Shown one piece after another: positions 1-9,800 of a stretch of DNA of 64,000 bases (its first letter is position 1; each line of letters opens with the position of its first letter). The DNA lies in NCBI GenBank assembly GCA_034436155.1, contig DAOTVP010000047.1:30177-94176 (forward strand). Reading direction: 5' to 3'. A program made the translations under genes and the position numbers. Source of the DNA: GCA-2794515 sp034436155 (lineage in GTDB: Bacteria; Chloroflexota; Anaerolineae; Aggregatilineales; Phototrophicaceae). The notes under the pieces are model-generated. The model saw only the letters and a program-made list of their open reading frames with translations. It made no database searches and had not been told where the DNA came from.

Positions 1-1032
1 ATCATCTTTCGCCTTCGATTTCCCTTTGCCTTTCGCTTTGGGCTTGGTAGAGGGTTGCGAGGTGGGTTCATCATCCCATGCCGATAAAATGGATTCCTCT
101 GTCGTATCGTCCCCTTTGACGGGGAAGGTGGTCGGGCGGTCGACTAATGTCGGCGATACGCTGGCTTTATTCAGTTGAGCGCCATACGCCAATTCGAGTG
201 CTTTGATAAAATCACTGGCTTTGGGATGCCGTTTTTCGGGTTCTTTTTCGAGCGCCTTGAGCAATTCGCGTTCCACGCTCTTGGGGATGCTGGCGTTGAT
301 CGCCGTTGGCAAGGGTGGCGGTTCACTGATATGACTGAGTGCCACCTGCATGGCGGTATCACCTTTGAACATGATCGTCCCGGTCAAAATTTCGTAGACA
401 ATCACCGCCAACGAATAGGTATCACTTTGTGGGACGGCGCGTTCCGATGCCAGTGCTTGTTCTGGAGAGATATAACGCGGTGTGCCGAATGCCGTACCCC
501 GTGTCATATCCACGTCTTGGCGCAAGACCAATCCAAAATCGGTCAGGTAGGCGCGATCATTTTTATCGATTAACACATTCGAGGGCTTTACATCGCGGTG
601 AATAATGCCGTGCGAATGGGCATAATCCAACGCATACGCCACTTGCTTGAGCAGATAAAACATGCGCGGTAACGGCATGGTTTGCCCCATGCGTTGCAAG
701 TCGTTAATTTCATCGGCTAAATCGCGCCCAGTGATGAGTTTCATCGCCAAAAAATAGACATCATGTTCTTCACCATATTGATAAATCGGTACGATGTTTT
801 CGTGGTCGAGTTTGGCAATGGCTTTGGCTTCGCGGGTGAATCGTTCCGAGAGGGTGGGGTCGGCATCTAGCATGGCGCGGGTGAGGACTTTAATGGCGGC
901 ATCCCGTTCTAGTTTTTCGTCATGCCCGATATAAATTTTCGCCATCCCGCCCGATGCCAACACCCCTGTAATGCTGTAATCACCCAATTTTTTGCCGATT
1001 AGAGGGTCATTTTTTGATGTGAGAGTCTCCAT
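1..1032 (-). CDS. Serine/threonine protein kinase (C-terminus beyond window)
   Basis: A Hanks-type Ser/Thr kinase that begins at ATG 1030-1032 and stays open for 344 codons to the window edge, so its C-terminal part is missing here. Reading from the start, I see a glycine loop in the form ASGGMAKIY (the first glycine is Ser), the AAIKV lysine, the catalytic HRDVKPSN, DFG, and SPEQ in place of APE. The kinase domain fills about residues 15-275. An acidic stretch and then a Lys/Gly/Pro-rich basic tail follow. No membrane segment is reached before the edge. The gene is divergent from the glycosyltransferase at 1164. Family knowledge implies a cytosolic catalytic domain; the substrate is unknown. 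Confidence 0.93.
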   Translation of the reverse strand, partial: METLTSKNDPLIGKKLGDYSITGVLASGGMAKIYIGHDEKLERDAAIKVLTRAMLDADPTLSERFTREAKAIAKLDHENIVPIYQYGEEHDVYFLAMKLITGRDLADEINDLQRMGQTMPLPRMFYLLKQVAYALDYAHSHGIIHRDVKPSNVLIDKNDRAYLTDFGLVLRQDVDMTRGTAFGTPRYISPEQALASERAVPQSDTYSLAVIVYEILTGTIMFKGDTAMQVALSHISEPPPLPTAINASIPKSVERELLKALEKEPEKRHPKASDFIKALELAYGAQLNKASVSPTLVDRPTTFPVKGDDTTEESILSAWDDEPTSQPSTKPKAKGKGKSKAKDD

Positions 1033-1163
1033 TAGAACATCATCCCGTTTATAATTATGCGATTTTATGCGCGTCTTTGCTCTTTATTGTATCGTATAGT
1101 AGCTATTATAGTGTAGAATGTTTTTTTGCATTTAGCCAACGATTTCTCAACGAACAGAGAGCG

Positions 1164-2387
1164 ATGACCATGCACATCTTATTCATCACCACCTATTTTG
1201 AACCCGATTCAGGCGCGGCGGCAGTCCGATTATCCCGTTTGGCGCGGGGATTATTGGCGCGTGGGCATACCATCACTGTCCTGACGACCATGCCTCATTA
1301 TCCGTTGGGGAAGATTCAAGACGGCTATCGGCATAAATTTGCCGTCAAAGAAAACCGAGACGGCATGACGGTCATCCGCACATGGTTATGGGCGACTTCT
1401 AGCCCCAAAATCAGCCGAAAATTCATCAGCCAAATGTCGTTTATGTTCACCGCCTTGTTGCGTGGTCTATTTATCAAGCGTCCCGATGTGATATTCATCG
1501 AAGGGCAACCGGTTTTCACCAATTTCGCGGGCGTGTTGTTGAGCATCCTCAAGCGCCGTCCGTATTTGCTGAATATATCTGACCTGTGGCCCCAACATCT
1601 GCTATCGGTGGGGGCGCTCACCGAAAACAATCGTGTCTATCGCCTCGCGTTGTGGATGGTCAAACGCACCTACGCCCGCGCCAAAGCGATTGTCGCGCTC
1701 AGCCCCGCATGGGCGCTCACGATTAAATCACTGGTGGCGCATCCGCAAAAAGTGAGCGTCATCCTCAATGGGGTAGATTTAGATAAATTTCACCCGTCCA
1801 TAGATCCATCCCACTTTTTGGCACGGCATCATTTACCAACCGATAAAAAAATAATCACCTTCATCGGCACATTCGCCACCCAATACGATTTTGATACGCT
1901 GTTCGCCGTTGCCGATTATTTCACCAGACGGGCTGATTTGCTATTCGTCTTCATTGGTGGCGGATCTCAAGCCGAAAAAGTGAATACTGCCGATTTGCCC
2001 AATGTGGTCAACATCACATGGGTGAATCATGACGATATGCCCAGCGCGTGGCGTATTTCGGCGTTGACGATATGGGCGATGCGCCCCGCGCCGTTGTATG
2101 AAGGCACAATCCCCGCCAAATTTTTCGAGGCGACCGCTTCGGGCGTGCCGATTGTCGCCGCCCAGACGGGGATTATCGCGGGCATTATCCACGAACACGG
2201 CTTGGGGATTGTTGTGCCTGTTGGCGATGTGGATGGTATGATAGGCGCGATTGCCCGCCTAATCGATGACGAGGCGCTCCTCGCCGATTGCGCCATGAAA
2301 GCGCGGCGTTATGCCGAAACGCATTTTTCGCCCACACGGGTGCTAGATAGCTACGAGGCGCTTTTGCAACATGTTGATAAACCGTGA
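1164..2387 (+). CDS. Glycosyltransferase family 4 (WcaI/WbuB-like)
   Basis: A GT-B fold glycosyltransferase that probably adds a sugar to a lipid-linked or surface polysaccharide precursor on the cytoplasmic face of the membrane. The N-terminus (MTMHILFITTYFEPDSGAAA) is typical of the WbuB/WcaI branch of GT4. The segment SVILNGVDLDKF marks the start of the nucleotide-sugar-binding half, and the EGTIPAKFFEATASGVPIV region carries the E-x7-E type motif of GT4. Length (407 aa) is normal. An in-frame ATG lies upstream at 1077, but the N-terminus conserved in the family and a GAGAG-type ribosome site favour 1164 (or 1170). It stands alone, followed by two hairpins. The sugar donor cannot be told from sequence. 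Confidence 0.88.
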   Translation: MTMHILFITTYFEPDSGAAAVRLSRLARGLLARGHTITVLTTMPHYPLGKIQDGYRHKFAVKENRDGMTVIRTWLWATSSPKISRKFISQMSFMFTALLRGLFIKRPDVIFIEGQPVFTNFAGVLLSILKRRPYLLNISDLWPQHLLSVGALTENNRVYRLALWMVKRTYARAKAIVALSPAWALTIKSLVAHPQKVSVILNGVDLDKFHPSIDPSHFLARHHLPTDKKIITFIGTFATQYDFDTLFAVADYFTRRADLLFVFIGGGSQAEKVNTADLPNVVNITWVNHDDMPSAWRISALTIWAMRPAPLYEGTIPAKFFEATASGVPIVAAQTGIIAGIIHEHGLGIVVPVGDVDGMIGAIARLIDDEALLADCAMKARRYAETHFSPTRVLDSYEALLQHVDKP

Positions 2388-2389
2388 TT

Positions 2390-2412
2390 GCTAGATGCTC
2401 AAAGCATCTAGC
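2390..2412. repeat. Perfect hairpin, 10-bp stem with CAA loop
   Basis: The arms GCTAGATGCT and AGCATCTAGC are separated by CAA, three bases after the stop of the glycosyltransferase. It has the same 10-3-10 layout as the hairpin at 2508-2530 but a different stem sequence. It could act as a terminator, but there is no T-run. The 203-bp gap between the genes holds little else apart from a weaker AGCGC/GCGCT pair at 2424-2440. Confidence 0.7.
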
Positions 2413-2507
2413 TACACCCAAAAAGCGCACTAAAGGCGCTAACATCCGCTTTGATGATACATAGTTACGGCAAAATCAGCCCCTTTAGTAGGCTTCCAAA
2501 ACGGTTA

Positions 2508-2530
2508 GCCTATGGCTCAAAGCCATAGGC
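2508..2530. repeat. Perfect hairpin, 10-bp stem with CAA loop (second copy)
   Basis: The arms GCCTATGGCT and AGCCATAGGC flank CAA. Stem length and loop match the hairpin at 2390-2412 exactly, and the centre (GCT CAA AGC) is shared, while the rest of the stem differs with compensating changes. It ends about 45 bases before the asnS ribosome site (AGGAG at 2576-2580). Confidence 0.7.
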
Positions 2531-2590
2531 GAGACTATAATACTCCCCATGCACAACCGTGTAACTATTTTTTTTAGGAGATAACTTTTC

Positions 2591-3931
2591 GTGGCACAAA
2601 TCATACAAATTCAAGATATTGCACAATACGATGGGCAAGAAATCACCTTGCGCGGGTGGGTTTATGACCGCACAGGCAAGGGCAAGCTCGAGTTTATCAA
2701 ATTGCGTGATGGCTCTGGTATCGCCCAATGTGTGGTGTTCAAAAATGATGTGTCTGAGGGTGATTTTGAACTGGCACGCAAACTCACCCAAGAATCATCC
2801 ATCATTATCACGGGGGTCGTCCGCAAAGATGACCGCGCACCGGGCTATCCGGGCGGGTACGAAGTCGGCGTGAAATCCATATCGCTCATCCAAATGGCAC
2901 AAGATTATCCCATCACCCCCAAAGAACACGGGGTCGAATTTTTGATGGATAACCGCCACCTGTGGTTGCGCTCATCGCGCCAATGGGCGATTTTACGCAT
3001 CCGTGCCACCATCATCCGCTCGATGCGGAATTGGTTGGATGATAACGGCTATCTGTTGGTGGATACGCCCATCATCACCCCCTCGGCGGGCGAAGATACC
3101 ACCTCGCTATTCGAGATCGATTATCACGGTGAACCCGCATTTTTGGCGCAAACGGGGCAACTCTATAACGAAGCCAATATGATGGCATTCGGAAAAGTGT
3201 ATTGCTTCGGTCCGACTTTCCGCGCCGAAAAATCGAAAACGCGCCGTCATCTCGCCGAATTCTGGATGCTCGAACCCGAAATTGCCTTCTGTTCGCTCGA
3301 AGAACTGATGGATATCGAAGAAAACATGGTGCGCTACGTGGTCTCGCAAGTGTTAGAAAAACATCGCGGTGAACTCGCCATTTTAGAACGCGATACCACC
3401 AAACTCGAAAATGTGACCAACAAATTCGCACGCATCAGCTATGATGAGGCGATTCAACGCCTGCAAGATTTACAAGCCTCGTTACCCGATGATGACGAAC
3501 AAAAAGACTTGCTCAAAATCACTTGGGGCGAAGACTTCGGTAGCCCACACGAGACGGCGCTCACGCAGATGTTTGATACACCGGTGTTCGTCTATCACTA
3601 TCCTACCGCCGTCAAAGCCTTCTACATGCAACCCGTCGAAGGTCGCCCAGAGGTGTGTCGGAGTGTGGATTTGCTCGCGCCCGAAGGCTACGGCGAAATT
3701 ATCGGTGGCAGTGAACGCATTTATGACTATGATTTGTTGGCGCAACGCATTGCAGATCACAAATTGCCTCCCGAAAATTACACTTGGTATCTGGATTTAC
3801 GCAAATTTGGGTCTGTGCCTCATGCGGGCTTCGGTTTAGGGATAGAACGCACGGTGGCGTGGTTATGTGGCTTGCCCCATATCCGCGAGACGATTCCCTA
3901 TGCGCGGATGCTGAACCGTAAGACACCCTAA
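2591..3931 (+). CDS. asnS: Asparagine--tRNA ligase
   Basis: A class IIb aminoacyl-tRNA synthetase that charges tRNA(Asn) with asparagine. The N-terminal OB-fold anticodon-binding domain covers about residues 1-105 (TLRGWVYDRTGKGKLEFIKL). Motif 2 is FRAEKSKTRRHLAEFWMLEPE-like near residue 210, the form seen in AsnRS rather than AspRS. Motif 3 is GFGLGIERTVAWL near residue 414. Length (446 aa) is normal. The start is GTG at 2591, supported by AGGAG ten bases upstream; no ATG is better placed. A direct AsnRS means the cell need not rely only on the GatCAB transamidation route for Asn-tRNA. It is followed 12 bases later by a YbhN-like membrane protein, so the two may be cotranscribed. Confidence 0.97.
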   Translation: MAQIIQIQDIAQYDGQEITLRGWVYDRTGKGKLEFIKLRDGSGIAQCVVFKNDVSEGDFELARKLTQESSIIITGVVRKDDRAPGYPGGYEVGVKSISLIQMAQDYPITPKEHGVEFLMDNRHLWLRSSRQWAILRIRATIIRSMRNWLDDNGYLLVDTPIITPSAGEDTTSLFEIDYHGEPAFLAQTGQLYNEANMMAFGKVYCFGPTFRAEKSKTRRHLAEFWMLEPEIAFCSLEELMDIEENMVRYVVSQVLEKHRGELAILERDTTKLENVTNKFARISYDEAIQRLQDLQASLPDDDEQKDLLKITWGEDFGSPHETALTQMFDTPVFVYHYPTAVKAFYMQPVEGRPEVCRSVDLLAPEGYGEIIGGSERIYDYDLLAQRIADHKLPPENYTWYLDLRKFGSVPHAGFGLGIERTVAWLCGLPHIRETIPYARMLNRKTP

Positions 3932-3943
3932 AAAGGACACCCT

Positions 3944-4984
3944 ATGTTACGCAAAAAACGCTTTTGGCTTGGGATGGGTTTGAGCATCGCCGTCAGTGGC
4001 TTTCTGCTCTATTTGGTCATGCGCGATATTCACTGGGAAGATACGCTAAGTGCCATGCGGAGTCTGCGCTTGCCGTATGTCGTCCTCGCCTTTGGCATGA
4101 TAACGCTCGGACTTGGTGCGCGTGGCTTGCGTTGGCATTACATCCATTTGAGGCAATTGCCCCTCAAACGCAGTCTGAATTTAACCAGCGTGGCGTTTTT
4201 TGTGAATAACCTGTTGCCATTTCGGGCGGGTGATTTGGTGCGTGTGGAAGGGGCGGCGCATGGCAATCCGCGCTTACCCCGTTCTACCGGCGTGAGTCTG
4301 GTGGTCGTGGAACGCCTGCTCGACTTTTTGGCGTTGGTGGTGCTGATTGCGTTGGCGTTATCGGGCTTGCCAACCATTCCACCTGAAATTCAATCGGTGA
4401 TGGGACTCATCACCATTGGCTCACTCCTCGCTAGTGTGGGGCTAATTTTGATGGTGACGGTGTTCCAAAATATCACGCGCACGATTGTGATATGGCTCAG
4501 TGAACGCATCGGCATCCTGAAAAAAATTAACCTCGTGCGGATTTTGGATAATGTGTTGATGGGTTTCGCCATGATACGCCGCCCCAAATATCTGGCGTGG
4601 GTGATGTTGTGGAATGTGATGGCATGGCTGACATTGGTCATCGCCTATTACTTTTTGCTGATGGCATTATTTCCTAACCCCACATGGGCAGAAGCGACAT
4701 TATTCGTGGTTGCCGCGGCGTTGGCGATTATCATCCCCACCACCATCGCCAGTGTTGGCGCAATCGAAGGCAGTGCCATCCTCGCGTTGACCAGTCAGGG
4801 CTACTCCAGCGAGGCGGCATTGGCGCTTGGATTAACCTTACACCTCATCACCTTACTCAGTTATACCGCGCCCGGTTTATATGGCATTTGGGCAGAAACC
4901 TTAACCGTGAGTGGCATCTTGGAACAAGTCGCCGATGGGCATGTAGATGCCACTCAAGAGGCAGAAGCGGTAGAAAATTTATAA
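3944..4984 (+). CDS. YbhN/UPF0104-type integral membrane protein (lysylphosphatidylglycerol synthase transmembrane-like)
   Basis: A polytopic membrane protein of the flippase-like UPF0104/DUF2156-N family, related to the membrane part of MprF. Seven or eight hydrophobic segments can be read, starting with residues 5-25. Typical family features are NNLLPFRAGDLVR (about residues 86-98) and TIASVGAIEGSA (about residues 272-283). There is no soluble aminoacyl transfer domain, so a lipid-handling role is plausible but the substrate is unknown. ATG 3944 follows an AAAGGA ribosome site. Its stop overlaps the convergent sigma factor gene by six bases. Confidence 0.85.
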   Translation: MLRKKRFWLGMGLSIAVSGFLLYLVMRDIHWEDTLSAMRSLRLPYVVLAFGMITLGLGARGLRWHYIHLRQLPLKRSLNLTSVAFFVNNLLPFRAGDLVRVEGAAHGNPRLPRSTGVSLVVVERLLDFLALVVLIALALSGLPTIPPEIQSVMGLITIGSLLASVGLILMVTVFQNITRTIVIWLSERIGILKKINLVRILDNVLMGFAMIRRPKYLAWVMLWNVMAWLTLVIAYYFLLMALFPNPTWAEATLFVVAAALAIIIPTTIASVGAIEGSAILALTSQGYSSEAALALGLTLHLITLLSYTAPGLYGIWAETLTVSGILEQVADGHVDATQEAEAVENL

Positions 4985-6088
4985 ATAATCGCGCAGATGA
5001 CGGCTACGGCGTGGATGACGCAAGCGCCGTAATGCCTTGCCTTCGATTTGACGGATGCGCTCACGAGTGAGTCCGAATTTTTCGCCCACCTCTTCTAACG
5101 TATAACTTTTGCCATTTTGCAAGCCAAAGCGCAGACGCAAAATACGCGCTTCGCGTGGCGTGAGCGTCGAGAGCAATTCTTCGATTTTTTCGTGTAACAA
5201 TTTGTCGTGGGTCATCTGTGCGGGGGTGGGGATGGCATCATTTTCGATGAAATTGCCGGGTTCGCTATCTTCATCATCGCCGACTGGCTGTTCGAGGCTG
5301 AGGGGTTGCCAACTCACGCGGAGCATCCACTGAACTTTGCGCGGGTCCATATTCATGGCGCGGGCGATTTCTTGAACATCGGGCTTGCGTCCATTTTCCT
5401 GTTCGAGTTCGCGCACAACACGATACAAACGCCGTATTCTATCAGTCATGTGGACGGGCACGCGGATTGTCCGCCCTTGGTCGGCGATAGCGCGGGTGAT
5501 GGTTTGGCGTATCCACCATGTAGCGTATGTGCTAAAGCGGAATCCGCGCCGATAATCAAACTTTTCCACCGCTTTCATCAGCCCCAGATTGCCCTCTTGG
5601 ATGAGGTCGAGGAACGGTACGCCACGATTCATGTATTTTTTGGCGATACTCACCACAAGGCGCGTATTGGCGCGGATGAGGTGGTCACGCGCCTCTATCC
5701 CCTGTTGCATCAGGTTGTACCATTCACCCGCACGGGCGTGGTTGGGATTTTTCCAATATTTTTTACTGGCAGATATGCCCGCTTCGAGCCGTCGGGCGAG
5801 TTCGGCTTCTTCTTCGGTGTTTAATAATGGCACGCGCCCCATCTCTTTGAGATATAAGCCGATGGTATCACTCGATGCGAGCAGGGCGATTTCGTATTCA
5901 TCGTCCATCTCTTCATCGAAGTCATCTAGATCATCGCCAAATTCCCTCCCCAAGAGGTCATCATCAAAATCGAACAGAAAGTCCTCTTCGTTAAAAAAGT
6001 CATCATGAGGTTCATCATAAAAATTGTCGTCAGATTCTAAATCAAAACTATCGTGAAAATCATCTTCGTCTGTGTATCGGTTGACCAT
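4979..6088 (-). CDS. rpoD: RNA polymerase sigma-70 factor, RpoD/SigA type
   Basis: A group 1/2 sigma factor that directs RNA polymerase to -10/-35 promoters. The first 70 residues are strongly acidic (Asp/Glu/Phe-rich), resembling a short region 1.1. Region 1.2 starts at DTIGLYLKEMG. Region 2 (about residues 135-210) contains GLMKAVEKFDYRRGFRFSTYATWWIRQ, the core-binding and -10-melting segment. Region 4 ends with LTRERIRQIEGKALRRL. At 369 aa it is the length of compact primary sigma factors. It lies 26 bases downstream of the YceD gene and probably shares its promoter at 6706-6735. Primary versus group 2 status cannot be settled without the rest of the genome. Confidence 0.93.
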   Translation of the reverse strand: MVNRYTDEDDFHDSFDLESDDNFYDEPHDDFFNEEDFLFDFDDDLLGREFGDDLDDFDEEMDDEYEIALLASSDTIGLYLKEMGRVPLLNTEEEAELARRLEAGISASKKYWKNPNHARAGEWYNLMQQGIEARDHLIRANTRLVVSIAKKYMNRGVPFLDLIQEGNLGLMKAVEKFDYRRGFRFSTYATWWIRQTITRAIADQGRTIRVPVHMTDRIRRLYRVVRELEQENGRKPDVQEIARAMNMDPRKVQWMLRVSWQPLSLEQPVGDDEDSEPGNFIENDAIPTPAQMTHDKLLHEKIEELLSTLTPREARILRLRFGLQNGKSYTLEEVGEKFGLTRERIRQIEGKALRRLRHPRRSRHLRDYL

Positions 6089-6114
6089 CGTAAATTCCCC
6101 TTATGCCTTCCCGC

Positions 6115-6615
6115 TTATTTCTCTAATAAGGTCTTGAGGATTGCCAGACGTGGGTCTATGGCATCATCGGCGCAAGTGCAGGTTTCATGATTCCAATTTG
6201 CCCCACATTCTGGGCATAAGCCTTTACAATCGGGCTTGCATAATTCACGATGTGATTGTTCGATGAGCGTTTCTGCCCGCAATAATGCCCCCAAATCGAG
6301 GATACCATCATCTTCAACACGAAATTCGGTTTCGATGTTGCTGTTGAAAGCGAATAACTCTTCAATATCCAATTCGACCACATGCTCAATCGGGTCGAGG
6401 CAACGAAAACACGCATCATCAAACGCGGTAACAAGGTGCGATTGTACCAAAATGCCCTCTTTGGTACGGCTCATCTGTAAATCACCGCGAATATAATTCA
6501 GGGTCATTTCATCAGAGAGTTGTACATCGGGGAAATCGAGCGCCGAATCGTTACTCGTTCCAGAACTCGCATGAAGCAAAAAACCAACATTTATTTTAAG
6601 GACACGATTATTCAT
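6115..6615 (-). CDS. YceD family protein (DUF177)
   Basis: A YceD/DUF177 protein of about 166 aa. Family members are usually encoded just upstream of rpmF (ribosomal protein L32) and are linked to 23S rRNA synthesis or stability. I see the DACFRCLDPI segment and the GLCPECGANWN cysteine cluster, typical of the family C-terminus; four cysteines near residues 127-152 could bind metal. The start could be ATG 6615 or GTG 6618; GAGGCGG upstream fits ATG 6615. Unusually, no rpmF follows: the next gene is the sigma factor. The upstream promoter at 6706-6735 is close to consensus. Confidence 0.85.
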   Translation of the reverse strand: MNNRVLKINVGFLLHASSGTSNDSALDFPDVQLSDEMTLNYIRGDLQMSRTKEGILVQSHLVTAFDDACFRCLDPIEHVVELDIEELFAFNSNIETEFRVEDDGILDLGALLRAETLIEQSHRELCKPDCKGLCPECGANWNHETCTCADDAIDPRLAILKTLLEK

Positions 6616-6705
6616 CACAAGCCGCCTCTATAATAATATGAATAAAGAGGTTCAGGTAACATATTGCTTGCGTTCAAACTTAACAAACATTTACGTTACA
6701 TTCGG

Positions 6706-6735
6706 ATTATATGGAGTTTTTTAACCGAATGTCAA
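6706..6735 (-). promoter_or_regulatory. Sigma-70 promoter for the yceD-sigma factor operon
   Basis: On the minus strand there is a perfect TTGACA (6730-6735), an 18-base spacer and a perfect TATAAT (6706-6711). It lies about 90 bases upstream of the YceD start and is the best promoter match I found in the window. Confidence 0.8.
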
Positions 6736-6800
6736 GCAAATTGAGCCACCGAAACGGAAATTCAACCGAAAATAAAGACAAGCACTATCAAAAAAGTGGT

Positions 6801-6829
6801 TTATTCAAAATCAATAAATATGTTACAAT
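6801..6829 (+). promoter_or_regulatory. Extended -10 promoter for the large Ser/Thr kinase
   Basis: TACAAT at 6824-6829 is preceded by TGT, an extended -10. A weak -35 (TTATTC, 6801-6806) sits 17 bases upstream. It lies about 40 bases upstream of ATG 6868 and diverges from the yceD promoter. Confidence 0.55.
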
Positions 6830-6867
6830 ATAGAGGCAATTATTAAACAATTAAAGGTCAACCACCG

Positions 6868-9800
6868 ATGAACAACAATCAACGGATAGGGCAGTACGAG
6901 ATTGTAGAAGAAATTGGGCGTGGTGGCATGGCAACGGTGTATCGTGCCAAGCAACTCAACGCCGATAGATTTGTCGCCATTAAAGTGATTCATAGCAACA
7001 TCGCCGCCGATAAATCAGCATTAGAGCGATTCGTGCGTGAAGCACGTCTGGTTGCCCGTTTGGAACATCCCTATATCATCCCTGTATACGATTATGACGG
7101 CGCACATAACCCGCCGTATATCGTCATGCGCTTTTTAGAGAGTGGCACACTCAAAGATGTGTTGGATAGGGGGGCTATTCCGTTAAGTGAAATTGCCTAT
7201 ATGATGCGTCAAATCGCCAGTGCGCTCGATTACGCCCATCGGCAAGGGGTGATTCACCGCGATATTAAACCGAGTAACATCATGATTGATGCCGAAGGCA
7301 ATGCCTACCTGACCGATTTTGGCATCGCCCGCTTTAGCGAATCGGGCAGTGATATGACGGGCTTAACCCATACCGGGTTAACGGTCGGCACGCCCGGATA
7401 TATGGCACCCGAACAGGGGTTGGGGCAAAAACTGGATGAACGCGCCGATATTTATGCGCTCGGTGTGATGTTATTCCAAATGGCGACAGGCAGTATGCCT
7501 TATAGTGCCGAAACGCCAATGGCGCTCGTCCTCAAACATATTCAAGCGCCCATCCCATCGGCGCGGGCTATTAAGCCCGATCTACCGCCCGAATTCGATA
7601 TAATTATCCGCAAGGCGATGGCGAAAGAGCCGACAGAACGGTATCAGACTGCGCATGAATTGAGTGATGCCATCACCCAAATCGCAGGCATGAGTTCGCT
7701 GACTGAACAACCGACCATGCTCAAAACGGTGGCGCTGAATATCATTGATGATTTGCGCCGTATCCGCCAAGAAAAAGGCTCTCAGACCAATATCACGCCT
7801 GTGATGTTTGGCGGTTCGCCATACCCCACACCACCATCAGGCGGATATTTGCAAGCCCCTGGCGGTACGCCTTATCCCAGTTCGCCGATGAGCGCCACCC
7901 GTCCATCGCGTGCGCCGTTGTTGATTGGTGGGGTGGTGGTTTTATTTCTCATCATCGGCGCAGTGGTGGCGCTGATTGCGAGTGGCGGTGGTGATGATGA
8001 CGATACCCCCCCCGCGACCAGCATCGGCGGGGTGGTTATGATTACCAGCGACACCCCAACAGTTACGCCAGATGTAGATGACAATGGCATTACACCCGAT
8101 GATGCCACCAACGCGCCCAATGGTGATGTTGTTGTGGTGAATAGCTCGCCAACTGCCACCTCGACCAATACGCTCACCCCAACCGAGACCCCCACTCAAA
8201 CACCGAGTAACACGCCCACATCAACCCCAACCGACACACCCACACCCGCCACGCCGATTGTGCAAATGCGGACAGATCTCACCGTCCGTTTGGGACCAGG
8301 GACGAATTATCCCATCATTGAAACATTGCCGAGTGGCATCACGCTCGACATCATCGGCAGGAGCGAAGATGGACGTTGGTATCAGGTGTTATTGCCCGAT
8401 GGATCCGATGGATGGATATTGTCATCGCGCTCGTTTGTGAGTTTGGCGGGTAATGTGGATGATATTGCGGTGGTCGAAGCGCCTAGCAATACCCCAACCT
8501 ACACGCCGACCCATACCCCAACATCCACACCCAGTAATACCCCGACTTTTACACCATCGCCAACCGAAACACCGTCTCCCACCAATACTCCATCCAATAC
8601 GCCAACGCCGACCAATACCGATGTTCCCACATTCACGCCAACGGCAACCGATACCCCATCCAATACGCCGTCACCAACCAGCACCAATACGCCGACACCT
8701 ACCGAGACCCCAACCATCACCCCGTCGCCAACATCGGCGCTTGATGTGACGTTGACGCAGATCGCCCGCGATTTCTTCGCCACCCAAACCGAATTTTATA
8801 CCACCCGTGTGGCTGTAGTCGTATCGCCGACACCTACCGCCACGCCAACACCCGCCCCACAAGGTGCGTTGCCCTTCATCGCCGATTTCGAGAGTACCAA
8901 TCCGATTGCCGAATGGGATTATGACCCACAAACATGGCAAGTGGTCAACGAAGATGGTCAAAAATTGTTGCTCGGACGCGGACGCTTATCCGCGCCGATG
9001 GTGGTGGTCGGCAACGGCAGACCCGAATGGCTTCGTGAAGATGATTTCGTCATCAGCACCGATTTCAAACTCGAAAACGGCTCTGGTGGGGCGCGAATCG
9101 TGTTCCGTTATGATGAAGATGGCGGGTATCAGGCAGTTGAACTCTTCCCTGGTCTGGTGATTTTACGCCGTAACAACTTAACCAATCCCGATGTGACCAA
9201 CCGCGATACAGAGGTCATCATCCAGCAAGTCGGCAGTGCGCCCATCTCGAATGATACATGGCATAATGTCACCATTTGGGTGGATGGACGCTTGATTTAT
9301 GTCTATCTGGATGGACGCTTGCTCATGCGTGCCACCGATAATAACCCCGAATTAACGGCAGGTCAGATTTTATTACAGGTGAACGCCAGCAATCGCTCGG
9401 TGCGATTCGATAATTTCACCGTCCAAAAAGCCGAAGCCTTCAGCAATCATTTTGAAGGTGCAACCTTGCCTAGCACATGGCAAACCAACAACAGCCTCAA
9501 GACTCTCATCACAACCGAGAGTGGCAACAATTTTGTGCAGGTCGAAAATAATGTCGAAGTCAAACCCGTCATGTCGCCGATTCAAGATTTCACCCTCCGT
9601 TCACGGGTATGGAGTAGCCAAGGCGGGTATCGGTTGTATTTACGTGAGAGTAGCGCGGGCGCGTTGTTGTTCCAACTCGATGCAGGCAACCTCAATATCA
9701 GCCATTTAGATAGCAACGGTTCAGTAGTCTGGACGCGGCGCGTCGATAATTTTTATACGCGCAATGTATGGCAAGCGGTCGAAATTACGCTGATTGGCGA

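Noticed and set aside
2388..2590. T-box or other leader upstream of asnS
   Set aside because: No T-box core, specifier loop or anti-terminator pairing could be identified; only simple hairpins are present.
8150..8740. Tandem-repeat-like DNA (ACCCCNACN units)
   Set aside because: It is explained by the Thr-Pro-rich protein linkers of the kinase; no separate DNA repeat function is needed.
7872..8783. Long minus-strand frames rich in Gly/Val opposite the kinase
   Set aside because: They are antisense shadows of the Thr-Pro linkers, without ribosome sites or recognisable domains.
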